Positions 1 through 11,934 are shown, counted from the first letter of the stretch. The stretch is 64,000 bases of DNA from Bimastos eiseni (GCA_959347315.1 OY365810.1:19728358-19792357); one strand, 5' to 3'. The notes: generated from the sequence alone by a model not told the origin. Made by a program: numbers and translations.

Positions 1-435
1 GCAAGGGATTGTTTGTTATTTGGGGTCTGTCTACTGTGAGCCTTAATGACTGTTGTCACATCGCTTTGAAGCTACATTGTCCTGCAACTCTGAACATGGT
101 GCCTGATATCAGCTGTGGATAGAAACCTGTTGATTGACTCTGCATATCTGAGTGATATATCGACATCTAGCTCTAGTTCACTTATTGATTAACTTTTTGT
201 TCATATTTAATCATTCAGGATGGCACATGCAGAAGTAGGGTACTTAAAGGAGTCTTAAGATTTGTCTAAATACACACGTATATACGTACATACATGCATA
301 CATACATAAATACATTGTCTGTTTTACAGTTTGGATATCAGTTACTATTTTAGCAGCATTTTTATCATCCGATCAGTGTCTCTTGGAATTTTATGGTTTA
401 TGACTTTCTATATATTTCTATGGCATATTTTATAG

Positions 436-558
436 ACAGTATAGACAGCATTGTGGAGTTTGCATTTAATGGACAAGAGAATCAAAAGAAGTCAGCACTG
501 TTGATCATTAGAAATCTTTGCTTCAACCATGCCAACAAACCTAAACTACTTACAAATG
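436..558 (+). CDS. RTTN: Rotatin-like gene, internal exon near the 3' end
   Basis: Armadillo-type helical segment with the string IRNLCFNHANKPKLL, which I associate with the C-terminal region of rotatin, a large ARM-repeat protein of centrioles and ciliary basal bodies. The acceptor is probably the AG at 434-435 after a T-rich tract; AGs at 443-444 and 447-448 are alternatives, so the start is uncertain by up to 13 bases. The donor is GTAAGC after base 558. The exon ends after the first base of a codon, and the exon at 1436 supplies the other two to make Asp, continuing TND then RLVPLL. That continuity is what identifies the gene. Upstream exons lie outside the window. Homology is by recall, not search; an ARM-repeat paralogue is the alternative. 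Confidence 0.7.
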
Positions 559-626
559 GTAAGCTAAGCTGGTCTACTAAGTTATTAATATACCTAATTA
601 GAATACAAAGAACCCGCTTCTACTAG

Positions 627-1013
627 CAATGTCTCTCCTGTGAAACCGCCATCTTAATCGGAAGCGATTTACTTAGCATTTGTGGGATCAAACCGAATTA
701 TTTCATCACTTACCGACCTAATTTGCAACAGGGAATAATTATTCACGACACTAAAGTGGTATATTACCGAGGAAAGAAACCATTCCATAGCCCTAAACCA
801 CCATCACGACGCCCATCCCATTCGTGTATATTGAAGGGTTGGTTACCAAAGCAAAACGCACCGAATACTTAGGCTAATTTGTGATGATCGCTTTGATGCA
901 TTTCTGACACTATATGAATATTTAAGAACAATGATTATGGCTGATCTCACAGATGCTAATATAAGTAAATCACTTCCGATCAAAATGGAGGTATCACAGG
1001 AGAGAACATTGAA
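627..1013. mobile_element. MITE-1 copy with ~50-bp terminal inverted repeats
   Basis: The two ends are inverted copies: a CTCTCCTGTGA motif, then CGGAAG.GATTTACTTA, read inward from both sides, about 50 bases each with a few mismatches. There is no coding capacity. It lies in the intron immediately downstream of the first rotatin-like exon. A second, inverted copy of the left two thirds is at 50060-50310. No clear target duplication was found. Homology with the second copy runs a little beyond the left end, to about 607. Confidence 0.7.
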
Positions 1014-1435
1014 CTTTATTTTTAGAAAGGCACTGAGCCAGTAAAATCACAGACTGTTATATTATTATAAAATAAAAAGTATTAGCTTTCATTGTAAGAT
1101 AATTTCATAAATCCTGAAGACCCTCGTGGGTCACAAAAAAGACTTGTTTGAGACGCCTGCTGCAAATGTTCAATTAAATTACATAATGGGAGCCTTACCT
1201 AGAGTTAAATTTGACTCCTGTTAAAATTTGTCATCATTCGTTCATATTACATTTTCAATCATACTGTCGTTTGTCAGTTTGAAATTTCAAAAATGTTATT
1301 ATTTTCATTAATGCTATTTTGATTAAATTGTTGCAGTGTCTTAATCACCAATGCTTTTACTGATGGTATGTCATTGAAAACAGCCATTGTGAAATAAGGT
1401 GGCTGCTTTTGGTTCTATATTCTGTGTGGATTTAG

Positions 1436-1539
1436 ATCGACTTGTTCCTTTACTGTTGCATTCAATTGAATTGGGTTCAAGCTGCATGAAGAGCATTTCA
1501 TGTTCTGCGCTATTGGTGCTACTCTACAACAACCAAAAG
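1436..1539 (+). CDS. RTTN: Rotatin-like gene, penultimate exon
   Basis: The 104-base exon is preceded by a T-rich acceptor ending TTTAG at 1435 and followed by the donor GTAGTT at 1540. It reads (D)RLVPLLLHSIELGSS, then SCSALLVLLYNNQK. The ending NNQK matches the helix that precedes the last exon in rotatin-type proteins. It enters in phase 1 from the exon at 436-558 and leaves in phase 0, which fits the exon at 9388. The stretch is too short and too interrupted by splice sites to appear as a long open frame, but the double phase match makes it convincing. The following intron is about 7.8 kb and full of repeats. Confidence 0.72.
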
Positions 1540-1762
1540 GTAGTTCACTTTTTGCTATTGTAGTTATTTGATTCAAAAGAAATTATAAATTTTGTGCAGA
1601 AATGTTTTCAGGTTTGGTACAAGCATGAGGTTTGATTAGCATTCATCAATGGTCAAAGCTGAGGCCAAACAGACTGAAGTTGCAAGAAACATTAGTTGCA
1701 TTATACTCTGTTCAGAATTTGTTTATGCTGCCTTAAAATACATTTGCTTGGATCAGTTACAG

Positions 1763-1850
1763 CAGCATTTCCCAAACTGTGTTCTGCGGAACCCTAGGGT
1801 TCCATGAGGTGAAGCAAGGGTTCTGCGGGAAACTATCTGTTATAATTTTC
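1763..1850 (+). mobile_element. Possible hAT element terminus
   Basis: The CAGCATTTCCCAAACTGTG start followed by GCGGAACCCTAGGGTTCC closely resembles ends of Charlie-like hAT transposons. The opposite end was not found, so this is a fragment at best. Confidence 0.4.
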
Positions 1851-1999
1851 TATGTCGGTCACTTTGTGTGTAACTTTGTATGACAGAAAATTTGTAGGTT
1901 GCTGTCATCAATATTTGTGTTATTATTAAGAAAATGTAGGCCTAAATCTATAACTGTCTGCATTCTCAAGTGTTTTTACCTACAACAGAATATGTTTAG

Positions 2000-2768
2000 T
2001 TTTGAATGGGGTTTTGCCAACGAAATTTAAAGGCATAACTCCAAGGTCGAAAACCAGACTGCCCATCTAATCAATATGCATTTGCTTACTTCCAATAGCC
2101 TTAGGAACCTCAATCTCATGTATTGTAATAGCAGCTGGCTAATTGAAATGGCAACAATTAGTCCGGTCTTTATGAATAGACAGTCGTGCACCAAGATATA
2201 AGTACACTGTATCCCGAAATAAAGGGACCCAATAATGATTATAAGAAAATAAATAGTAAATTATCATCGACTTTAAAAATTCCAGAAGCGTTTTAATCCT
2301 GACAATAATGGCTTCGATTGCCTGGCGATGACTTCTTGATAGACTGCTTGTGATCCATTTTACCTGCAACTGCTGCCAGTAGGCTTTTGGTTCTCTGGTT
2401 CCTACACAACTAAGTCATATCCTATCACATGCCAGATACAAGCGTACCTTGAAAGTGCTCAGACGGTTTATTCCAGACTTCATCTTGATTGCTTTAGAAG
2501 CTGTTTCTAACAAGATTGTGCAAATTTGTAAATTGAACATTAGTATATGAATTTATTTGTAGGATATAGTTATGTTGTGTTCATACAGATCATTGTCATA
2601 AGTAGGCCACTATGTTAGTAACTACTTGCAAGGACAAGACAATAACTTGACAGCTTACATGATAAACAGTATTCAAACATCACCTGTTGGTACCAATAAT
2701 GGAACTGTGAGGAAAAGAGGAACAGAGAATTCCTCCCAGGACAATTGCCCCCAGACTAGGACATAAAG
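2000..2768. other. Intronic stretch with nothing recognised
   Basis: AT-rich intron of the rotatin-like gene. No coding signal, repeat or structured element was identified before the microsatellite at about 2770. Confidence 0.5.
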
Positions 2769-2769
2769 T

Positions 2770-2862
2770 ATATATGCATACATACGTATATACATACATT
2801 ACGTGAATGCATGCATACATACATACATACATACCTGCATGCACACACACACATACATAAGA
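2770..2862. repeat. CATA-type microsatellite
   Basis: Imperfect run of ATAC/CATA units with a short CA run at its right end. Confidence 0.85.
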
Positions 2863-2879
2863 ATTGGTATTGTGTACTT

Positions 2880-4050
2880 CCAAAGCCCTACTTGCACGTC
2901 ATCGTGGTGGAAGGGTGTAACAGTCGAGTACGAGATTGCCAGGTGAGGCTATGCCATCAGTAGTGAAGACCTCGGTCGAAGAACCACCTAGGGCGTTACC
3001 CGAGGTGGTCAGGCTCACCAGGAACTCTGAAAGAGCAGGCCAACGCAGGAGGCATGTTTTGGAAGGACACCTGAGAGCAAATGAGCCTATCAATGTGGTC
3101 ACCACCTGGTAGAGGACCAAGAAATTTTCACACGAGTACACAAAAAAGAAGTTAGATAACGACGTCAATGGGGCTTCCCTACATAAAAATTGAAGGACCT
3201 CGTCTGGCAGGACTGGATGCAGCAAGGCCACTCAGGTCATCAACCAACAAAGTCCTTGCAGAAAACGGAGAAAACAGAAAAACGGAAAGATCAGGAGGAG
3301 GAGCAGAATAGAGTGGACAAGCAGGACGATCAGGAAAAAAGTTAACACTTACTCAATACTAGAATACTAGAGAAAAAGTCTACATCAAACATGGAACGTA
3401 AGAACACTACACTTAACGGGACAACTGGACATACTGCTTCACCAACTTAAGAATGTGAGATGGAATATCATGGGCCCATCGGAGGTGAGATGGACGGGAG
3501 CCGGAGAGTTTGATAAGGGTGACTACAAGGTGATATACTCAGGAACAACAGACGACAAGCACAGACAGGGAGTGGCTATGATCCTAAAGAAAGAAGCAGC
3601 AAGAGCACTGATTGGGTATGTATGTATGAATGTATGCATGCATTCACGTAATGACAAAGTGGGACTAAGGATACTGAAAGCCAGATTTAGAACATCATGT
3701 GAGAAGGCAACAGTAATACAAGTCTATGCACTGAAGGCAGATTCGACAGAGGAGGAAACAGAAGAATTCTACATGACACTGCAGGAAACAATGCAGGGTA
3801 CATCAACCCAAGACATGACCGTACTCATAGGAGACCTCAACGCAAAAGTGGGAGACGATTGGAGAACATGGAGAGGAGCACTGGGGAAGTTCGGATACGG
3901 AAAATACACTGGGGAAGTTCGGATGCGGAAAGGAGAATGAAAGAGGAGAGAAACTGCTAAACTTCTGCTTGAATCACAATCTAACGGTGGTGAACACGGC
4001 ATTTTATCAGAGGAAAGCGAACAGAAAGTGGACAAGAATTCTGTTGGTGA
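2880..4050 (+). mobile_element. RTE-type LINE relic: 5' region and endonuclease domain
   Basis: From about 3385 a broken frame reads TWNVRTL, then the open stretch 3455-3940 gives an APE-like endonuclease of the RTE/CFDP2-like type: IMGPSEVRWTGAGEF, a strand with YSGT and KHRQGVAM, then VLIGDLNAKVG with its catalytic Asp-Leu-Asn. After a frameshift it continues NERGEKLLNFC to about 4045. The stretch 2880-3385 resembles the GC-richer leader of such elements. A short tandem duplication at 3878-3932 (a CTGGGGAAGTTCGGAT unit twice) breaks the frame, and a CATG-rich insertion lies near 3617-3650. The RT follows in the opposite orientation (next entry), so this is not a simple full-length copy. Non-functional. 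Confidence 0.75.
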
Positions 4051-4074
4051 TATTGGATCTTCTTGTCTTGTGCC

Positions 4075-4770
4075 TCTTGAGTTATTAAACCATTCTCCCA
4101 TTTCCCTGCCCACTCTTACTGCTGACTTCGCTTTTACACAGGTGTAGTGGGTCATCTGCGTCCGTTTTCTTCCTACCCTTGAGCGTTGCTTGCAGCACAT
4201 CATGTCTGACAGAGTCAATCGCCTTTTGAAAATCAATGAAGCAGTTATGTACCAGCTTACCCTTTCTCTTTGCTTTTCTGCCATGAGCCTTAGAATTAAT
4301 CCCGCTTGTTCTTCTGCCTGATGTCTGCGGTCGTTCTAGCAGGATCAGCATTAGTATTTTGCTCTTGTGGTTTAGCAATGATATTGTTCTGTAATTTCTA
4401 TATTATGATAGATCACCCATCTTTGGAGTGGTTATTATAAAGGATTGCATCCAGTCTTCAAAAATTCTCCCCTCTCTTCATGCGTGGCTACAAATTATAT
4501 GTATCTCTCGAACCAGAAGGCCTACTTCACCTCCTGCCATTATGGTCTTACTGGTGATCCCATCATTCCTGGAGCTTTGTAACTTTTTAGTCTGTTTGTG
4601 GCTGCTTCCACCTCTGTGAGCAAGGTGTTTTTCTCCTCGTCATCCTCTGGGGTGGTGCTATATTTCTAGATCTCTGGTTACTTTGTCGGTGTTTCGTTTT
4701 TGTGGTACAGTTCGTTGCAGTATTGCATCCATCTCATCTTCCCCTCCTTTTCGAGCCTATAGAAGTACAT
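4075..4770 (-). mobile_element. RTE-type LINE relic: reverse transcriptase fragment
   Basis: On the minus strand, frames broken by stops read EDWMQSFIITTPKMGDLS, then YRNYRTISLLNHKSKILM, then VHNCFIDFQKAIDSVRHDVL. These are the fingers-to-palm blocks of an RTE reverse transcriptase, including the FIDFQKAFDSV-type block A with its catalytic Asp. The YxDD block is absent, so the copy ends before the catalytic centre is complete. It lies tail-on to the endonuclease piece at 2880-4050. Confidence 0.75.
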
Positions 4771-4779
4771 GTGTAAATA

Positions 4780-5270
4780 TGGGGTATTAGTCTGTGTGGT
4801 GAGCGAGCTGGACTATTAATCCCAAGCCTTTTAATCCAGTTCAGAGCATCCTGACAGTATGCTGGTCAAACATTGCTCCAGACAATTGCTTCCAGACAAT
4901 TACCTCAAACAAAAGCCCCCCCCTTATTTTGCATAGGATGTGAAACCCGGACAAAAGCCCCTATGCAAAGGTTGAATCCAAAATATATTTTCATTCATTC
5001 CTGCAGCATGATTACAAGTACTTTATGAACAGATGATGACTAGTTATTTATTTAACTTCTATTAAGCAAAGTTTTTCATCAATCAAGAAAATAAGAAATA
5101 TAAAAAAAGAAAATAAGCAACAAATTGTCGTGTCGTGCAGGAGACAAAGTAAGGCAATGATCACTACCTCATTAAGTTGAATTCATTGGTGTCCATTCAA
5201 TAATAATTGATCCTAGACATCAGACAAGTTCGCTTTTGAATTTCTACATCTCTTGTTGGATGCGTAAATA
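4780..5270. other. Non-coding stretch without recognised features
   Basis: AT-rich, with a few poly-A stretches near 5100. Nothing supportable was seen. Confidence 0.5.
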
Positions 5271-5273
5271 CGG

Positions 5274-5580
5274 CATCTGATGTTAAATGCAGTCACTAAC
5301 AAGTCTTTATTAAAAGCTGAAAGCTAATTAGTCGATGGTCTCAATCGGTTAACAAACAGTTATTGACATACATTATCATCTGCTGTTAAATGCAGTCACT
5401 AACAAGTCTTTATTAAAAGCTGAAAGCTAATTAGTCGATGGTCTCAATCGGTTAACAAACAGTTATTGGCGTACATTATCATCTGCTGTTAAATGCATCC
5501 ACTAGCAAGTCTTTATTAAAATCTGAAGGCTAATTAGTTGATGGTCACAATCGGTCAACAAACAGTTTGCGACATCATCT
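5274..5580. repeat. 103-bp tandem repeat, three copies
   Basis: The unit beginning CATCTG.TGTTAAATGCA starts at 5274, 5377 and 5480. The first two copies are nearly identical; the third is more diverged and ends near 5580. There is no coding potential. It lies in the last intron of the rotatin-like gene. Confidence 0.9.
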
Positions 5581-6179
5581 CCAGTTAATGTGAGTGGCGT
5601 GAATACCCCTAGAGATGCAAGTCTCAGCTTCTTATGTATGTATCTTGTAATGTATTTTCATATGTCACATGAGTGTACAGTAAATGCGAACGAGTCCTGT
5701 GACCGTTTATCTTGGTATATTTTTCCTCGATCAGATTTAGTCCTAAATATTAAGATGCCCATCATCCACTGAGAAATGCGATAAACCAGACATGATGTAA
5801 ATAATTCAATATATTATCTGATTGCATTAACAAACTCCTTAATCTGGTCCAAGATTGTGTTATGTATACATGCATGTATGCAAAAAATCAGGATCTGAAG
5901 TTTGCGACAAACCAGGGCAACTGGTGTACTCACATCTAATGACAATCTATAAGCTTGCTATCAATTGAACCTTCCTGAGCCAGAGGCACCTCAGTCACAT
6001 GTCAGTTGAATTGCATATTCAGTTCAGTCCCTTTGTGAAATGCGATTCATGATTTGTGATAATGCAGAGGATTTGTTTAAATTATGATGCATCATAGCAT
6101 ACGACTGGCTGAGACTGCTCTTTCAATACTAAAAGAATGAAGACAATGGTGGGGCATTAACTGTTACTAAGTAAATAAG

Positions 6180-6987
6180 CAGTATTGTATGACCAAAACG
6201 AGACAGTGAGGTACCGAGACCGAGACACTAGATTCAATACCGTACGAGACAGTAAAAGACAAGTGATCCTATATAAAATGCTGTAAAATACTAATAAAAT
6301 TATCAGTTTTTGGGAATAAGGTTCATTTGTAATTTCAATTTGAAACTTATAATGTAATAGTACCAATGCCTGAGAACAGTGTTTATATTGCAGCGTTTTA
6401 TCTTTTTCAATATCTCTTCGTCCGCCTATCTTCTGAATAGTATAAAGAAAGCCTATTTAGACATGTCTGAAATTTTCTAGAGGATTTTAAACAAGCAAAT
6501 TCGATACCAAATATCAAACGAAAGTAAAAAGTTGTTGAGAAACTTGAAGTTGTTCCGATCGTTTTGGTCATGGTGGTTTTACGTCAATGACCAGCAATGA
6601 GCAATTTGAAGTTATTGACAAACAATAGCTTCAAATTGCTTAAAAGGAAACTTCCCAATTTCCGGTTCTCTCAGACATTTTTCCGCTTTAAGATAATTGA
6701 ATTGATTTCAGTATCATGCGAATTGGGCGTTAGCCAGAATTACCGTTTCTTGTAGATTTCGGTTTCAGTTTCTAACGCAAGATTTTAACACAGTTAATGC
6801 AAAACTTATCGAGACCGCTTGTTTGAAACAGAACAAGACTTTCACTAGACTATCACTTCAAGACAGTTTCTAAAATTTCGAGACACTACCTCGAGACCAA
6901 GACCGAGACAGCAGGCTTCTGAGACACTAAAAAACTGTCTCGAAACGTCTCGAGACCGAGACACTGTCTTAAGACCTTACAACTCTG
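6180..6987. mobile_element. hAT-like non-autonomous element rich in GAGACC motifs
   Basis: The termini CAGTATTGTATGACC (left) and, read inward, CAGAGTTGTAAGGTC (right) are imperfect inverted repeats. Both ends carry many GAGACCGAGAC-type motifs, including self-complementary TCTCGAGA. Flanks are TAAATAAG (6172-6179) and TAAGTAAG (6988-6995), a 7/8 match that fits an 8-bp hAT target duplication. No transposase remains. Related ends occur at 37163 and 45944. Confidence 0.65.
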
Positions 6988-6999
6988 TAAGTAAGTAGG

Positions 7000-8300
7000 T
7001 ATGTACTTTATTGAACCGCTTGCAAACGCACTGCGGGCACGTCATAATATGAACGTTCAAGAAATGTACACTCTCAAAATAAACTCAACAAGCAATTACA
7101 GAGTGAAATAATGTAGCCTACACTCATAAAATAATCCTAACTAGCAATTACACAACAGACATCCTATGAGTAGCTCGAGTAAATAGAAATCAAACAATAG
7201 TAGGCCTAATTACACTCACAATAGGAATAGATTAAATTGTATAGCATTCGGGTGAAAAAACCACACTGAGTTAGTACGTCAGCGCGCGGGATCTCTCGAT
7301 TGTGCAATTGAGGACAGAGTGAATAGGTAACAATCTTTAAAGGTGGTCGAGAAGACCCATTGTTTGGAGAAGGTTGTACAGCGTGAACATTCAAAAAATT
7401 GACGTATATGTGCTGTATATGTGCATATAATAATGTGGTAATAGGTTGAACATCTAAAGGGCATATTGGCCACCCTCGACAACCTCAAGAAACTGTATTG
7501 CTCGTAAATAAAATTAAAAACCTTGGATATGCAAACATACTCAACTGTTCAGAATGGCTGAACAGTTATGACATTTGGAAATTGATAAATTGAATTGATA
7601 GCCATGATCTGCACTTGGGTGGACTTTGGGAACAGTCTTTTCTTATGCTGCTGCCATAGGTGGCATTGCAAAATTAGCCAACAATTCAGGCTTTATTCCG
7701 GACTTACTTGAATGGTGTCCACAAGCAAAAATCTTCTTCAGTGATTCTCAATTGGAATTGATTCTCAATGGATTCCTCAATTTATACAATTAGACCACTA
7801 GATGGTTTTCATATTAATTTTCATTTCACACTAGTTTACAATGGGAGTTCAAGGGCTAGTTCTACTTTAATAGTCATGCACTGAATTTGCACTGGTTTGA
7901 GGCTTGTGATATCATGTTATCTGATGCTACATATGCAGATGTGTATAATATTTGCAATAATACTTATATTCATATAAATGCATACATAACACACGCTATC
8001 ATGCATTTATACTGTATACTTGTGTGCATGCAAAGCCATACCAAGCTGTAATTGTGCCATGTGCCTAGTATTCTCTGGTGCTCCCACATTTTTTGCCTAT
8101 CTAAATTTTGAATATAATATAACATTACTGGACACCTAGATTTTTCGAAGAACTCATTTTTGATAGATAATAATACATATTCTTAAAAGAAACTAAATAT
8201 AATCTTCTTCAGAAATAATAATAATTAAGTCAGTTAATTATAACCAAACTCAATGTTGGCCTGAATATTTTCGTAAACAGTCTTCGCCATGGTTTGGTCT
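7000..8300. other. Intronic DNA without recognised genes
   Basis: Short open frames on the minus strand around 7206-7488 have no recognisable motifs and are taken as chance. No repeat structure was evident by eye. Confidence 0.4.
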
Positions 8301-8309
8301 CATAGTAAT

Positions 8310-8720
8310 TGGTTTACCCCCATAAGGGCGAGCACAAAAGGGCGACCATCAAATGAGAGCACACACAAGGGCGCACCTCATAAGGGCAACCGGCCAATAA
8401 GAGCGACACTCTAAAGGGAGATACTCAAAACCGATTTGAATGAAAGTGGGAATGGTGAATGATGAATTCTTCAGCTAGATAAATTTGGTATGATGAAAAG
8501 AATTTTATTCAAGTAGAAGGTGGATTGATAACAAGATTATTTAACTAGAAGCTGGCTTGATGAATAGAATTGTGCTTAAGGCGAAGCTGGGTAGATGAAA
8601 AGAATCATGTTTGAGTAAAAGCGGGGATTGATGAAACGAATCGTACTTAAGCAGAAGAGGGATTAGTGAGAAAATGATGCTTAATAAGATGCTGGATTGA
8701 TGAAAAGAATCACCGCCCTT
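8310..8720. repeat. Minisatellite block shared with 50330-50690
   Basis: First a run of short AAGGGCGA/CATAAGGGC units (8318-8410), then about six diverged ~37-bp units of the form GATGAAAAGAATC, TTAA, AGAAGCTGGATT (8475-8715). The same unit recurs at 50330-50490 and, inverted, at 50520-50690. Confidence 0.75.
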
Positions 8721-9387
8721 TGTACGGCCCTGTGTGCATGCTTATATTATATATGTATTCAGGTATATATGAATATATGCATGGATGTATATATGTATGT
8801 TTGTATTAAAGTATGATATTGTATCCATGGGTGTCCGCAAAGGGGCGCATGTATACCCCCTGGATTTTGCACATAATTGCAGAGACATTTTTTATATTTT
8901 GGTTACTATGATTATTACCAATATGATTTTCAGCGTGATTATCGGAAATCACTGAATTCTTTAGACAATTAATTAACAAATGGAGCGTAAACTTAATAAT
9001 TAGTAGGCCCTAAGGTGTGCCAACCGTTAAATTTCAGTCCAAAAAAATTTAATTATCATAATTGTTTCGACAATGAATGCCTCTGAATTTTTCGCATGTA
9101 GGCTATTTTTTAAAATGATTTTGTCATTATTTATTTCGTATTCTGATTGCGGGTTATCGTTGAAGATGGTATTTGAGTTTTCTTCCATACATGTATAATG
9201 TTGGGATCCACGCCAGAAAATCGAGAGGGAGACGCCGCCGAGAGAGCGAGTGTGGAAGGTGCAGTGATCGACATCCTATTTAGTCACAGTGACAACTATT
9301 TGAAAGTTTGCGCCCCCTGGAAAAATATTTTTGTCGATTGTTAGAAGTTGAAATTCTGATATGTGTGTGTATTTTCTTTGTGCCTAG

Positions 9388-9522
9388 GCGAAAGGAATTC
9401 TGAAAAATGCTCACATGATGAAGAAACTCCAGGATGCCAGCAACCACTTGGCCTGTGAAGATGCATGGGCAGGTGGATGTGCCCAGACATTGAAAGACAT
9501 ATTTGTGCTATTAAAAATTTAG
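9388..9522 (+). CDS. RTTN: Rotatin-like gene, terminal coding exon
   Basis: After the acceptor TTTGTGCCTAG, 44 codons read AKGILKNAHMMKKLQDASN through to LKDIFVLLKI and a TAG stop at 9520-9522. The opening AK(G)xLKN follows directly, in phase 0, from the NNQK end of the previous exon, the order known at the C terminus of rotatin. Conserved hydrophobic positions of the last ARM helix are visible. No AATAAA was seen soon after the stop; an ATTAAA near 9840 is the first candidate polyadenylation signal, so the 3' UTR end is undefined. The gene therefore ends here and what follows is intergenic. Confidence 0.72.
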   Translation, partial: AKGILKNAHMMKKLQDASNHLACEDAWAGGCAQTLKDIFVLLKI

Positions 9523-9811
9523 GACAAGTGCACTTAAGTGTCAGTATACTGAGTGACAATGACCATTTTGCATCATGTCTAGTCTAGTTCATCAAAATTA
9601 CTTAAATTTTTTATTAGTAATTCAGTTCAGCATTTATAAGAATTTGCTTGTAAACGCTGCTTGTAAGTCTATAGAACAGTACAAAATCAGAATTTTATAA
9701 GTGAATGTTGATGAAAAAAATTGATGCCCTCGTCTTCATGACTGCTTACCATTTAGTGACACTGGAAATTATTCTGTTATTAGCATTCCTATCTTGGCAT
9801 TTCTCGATAGA

Positions 9812-10085
9812 TCATTTGGGTTCCCAAATGAATGAAATCATTAAATACAAAATAACATATCAGGGAGCCCCAAAACTATGAAAACATCAATTACAAAATA
9901 ACATCTCAGAGAGCCCACAAATAAGTGAAAACATTAAATACAAAATAACACGTCAAGGGCCTCAAATGAATTACAGGGCCCCAAATGAATTACAAAATAA
10001 CATCCCAGAGGTCCCCAGATGAATGAAAATGTTTCATGCAAAAACACATCTCAGGGGCCCCAAACTTTTCATACAAAATAACATG
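9812..10085. repeat. ~46-bp degenerate tandem repeat
   Basis: About five or six units containing AAATGAATGAAAAC, TACAAAATAACAT and CTCAGGGGCCCC. It lies just downstream of the rotatin-like stop codon, possibly within or beyond the 3' UTR. Confidence 0.8.
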
Positions 10086-10389
10086 TCTCACGTTTGAAAT
10101 ATTTTAAATATAATAATTTATATTCTCTATTTTTGCAGCTCACATGACATGTAAGGGAGGCAGCCAGTAAGGGGTTAGTGTGTTATGTTATGTTAGCGTG
10201 TGTCACGCAGCTGTAGACGTTAATCCTCTCATTAACAATAGCGACGATCAGGCAGAGGAGGTTGATAGCGACACAGAGGAAGCAGCGAACCACCCAGAAT
10301 CAATTAATGATCAATCTGATTCTTGTAGCATACCAACCGTGCATTGACGCTGTAGAATTTCATACGCGTACATACTTCAATATACAAAT

Positions 10390-10510
10390 TGATAAGTGAT
10401 AACATGCCTGACCAAATGGCGTTAATCGACGGTGGTGCACAGATTTGCTGTGTACGTAAGCACTTAATTGGACCATTTAAACTTATCCGTGAGTAAACAG
10501 GTACGCCTGA
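10390..10510 (+). pseudogene. Ty3/Gypsy protease fragment
   Basis: A broken frame reads MALIDGGAQICCVRKHLI, matching the retropepsin active-site region in which an Asp-Ser/Thr-Gly triad is expected; here it is DGG. It is the 5' piece of the decayed element that continues to 13340. Confidence 0.55.
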
Positions 10511-10569
10511 CAGGGTTGCGGGTCAGAGCGACATTAAAGCCCAAGGTTTGAGAGGCGTGGTCTAATGAA

Positions 10570-10990
10570 TACCTGCCACCTGCTAGCTACCAATCAGTTC
10601 TCCCAAAAGCATCTCATCCTCCTGGGGTACAATCTTAACCAAATGGACCACTGTGGTCAGTCTATCTAGATAGGCTCAAATGGGTCAAGACAGCTGAGGG
10701 AAATGCACTGGAAATAACAATTGAAACAATTGATCGGCTTCATAGTAGTCCTTATAATTATATACATCTACACACCTGTACTTAATATGCCACTCATATG
10801 CCTTCGTGCCTGTGTTCGTTGTGGAACAGATATAATATTATTATAGTTTCATACCTCTGGGGGTCACGCCGACTACACTAGCAGATCTCGCTCTCTCTCC
10901 CCCTCTCACTATGTATATATATGTATATATACACATATTCGATATATGTATATGTGTATATATGCGGCGTTTGATAGAATTCATCTAGTA
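10570..10990. repeat. Dispersed repeat related to 56040-56330
   Basis: Shares the block CATATGCCTTCGTG.CTGTG, the following ATAGTTTCAT, and other patches with 56040-56330. Both copies end in AT-rich microsatellite DNA (here 10912-10968). It appears to have inserted in, or replaced, part of the Gypsy relic. Confidence 0.6.
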
Positions 10991-11934
10991 TTCTTTTCAG
11001 TCTATTTCTGACTTACACGCATACTTGTCGTTATTGCGTAACTTTAAAATCTGCCTGAAGTCAAAGCCTTGTGAATCCTATGTGCCGATGAAAAGAACAC
11101 TGAACGAATCACTTAAAACGTACGGAGAAGCTAAGGTTTTCGTAAAATCTCATGTCTAGGTCGAGGACATGAGAATTAGCAGTGCAGGTGTCGGTGAATG
11201 AAGAATCCAGGTTTAGGTAAAACGATGGATGTGGACTTTTCTTGAGTTGTTCCCATACAGCTATAAGCTAAGGTTTATTTAGGTTACGATGTACTTAGTC
11301 CTTCTTGTGCAGGTCTACACGTCGTTCAGCGCACCTCCTCAATTCGACTCTAACCAAGCCCACGTTTAGGCCTCATCCCACGGCACCTGTGCTGCCGCTG
11401 TGCGCTTGTGTTTATTCCTACAGGATAAGTATATGTAGAGACTGCATGCCTTGGAATGCAAGGCATGCAGACATTTCAACTGAAAGGAATTGACCGGCGG
11501 TGGACTTGAATATGGCACTTCTTGACTGTAGTCTGTAGCCCCACTCAATGAGTTCAGGTTTGATTGACAAGACAGTGGTAGCTCGCTATTCAGTTTATGG
11601 TAAAACTGACTGCCCACAAAACTTCTCCTTTAACAGATGTCGTCCGTCTGCATATAAAGCCTTCTGTGGACGAAGGGGCGGGAAGGGTAAACATTGCCCC
11701 CGCTGTTCGTGTTTGGTTAGCAGTGGTCCCATATTTGAATGAATCAGTTATTCTAACCCCGAGCGTAGTAGCCCTTTTGCAAGACACTGCTAAGTATAGC
11801 GCCCTCGCAGCCAAGACCGAGATAGCACAAATTTCGGACGTCCCAAAGAATAACACGTAGGATACCCCGCCGTTGACTGAGAATAACATTCTTAGTCAGC
11901 TGATTAGCAGTCATTATTTTGAGGAGACAGAAGA

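Noticed and set aside
5274..5580. CRISPR-like repeat array
   Set aside because: Contiguous 103-bp tandem units without unique spacers, in animal intronic DNA.
8840..8870. Possible rRNA or tRNA gene in the GC-richer patches
   Set aside because: No cloverleaf or conserved rRNA core sequence was found anywhere in the window.
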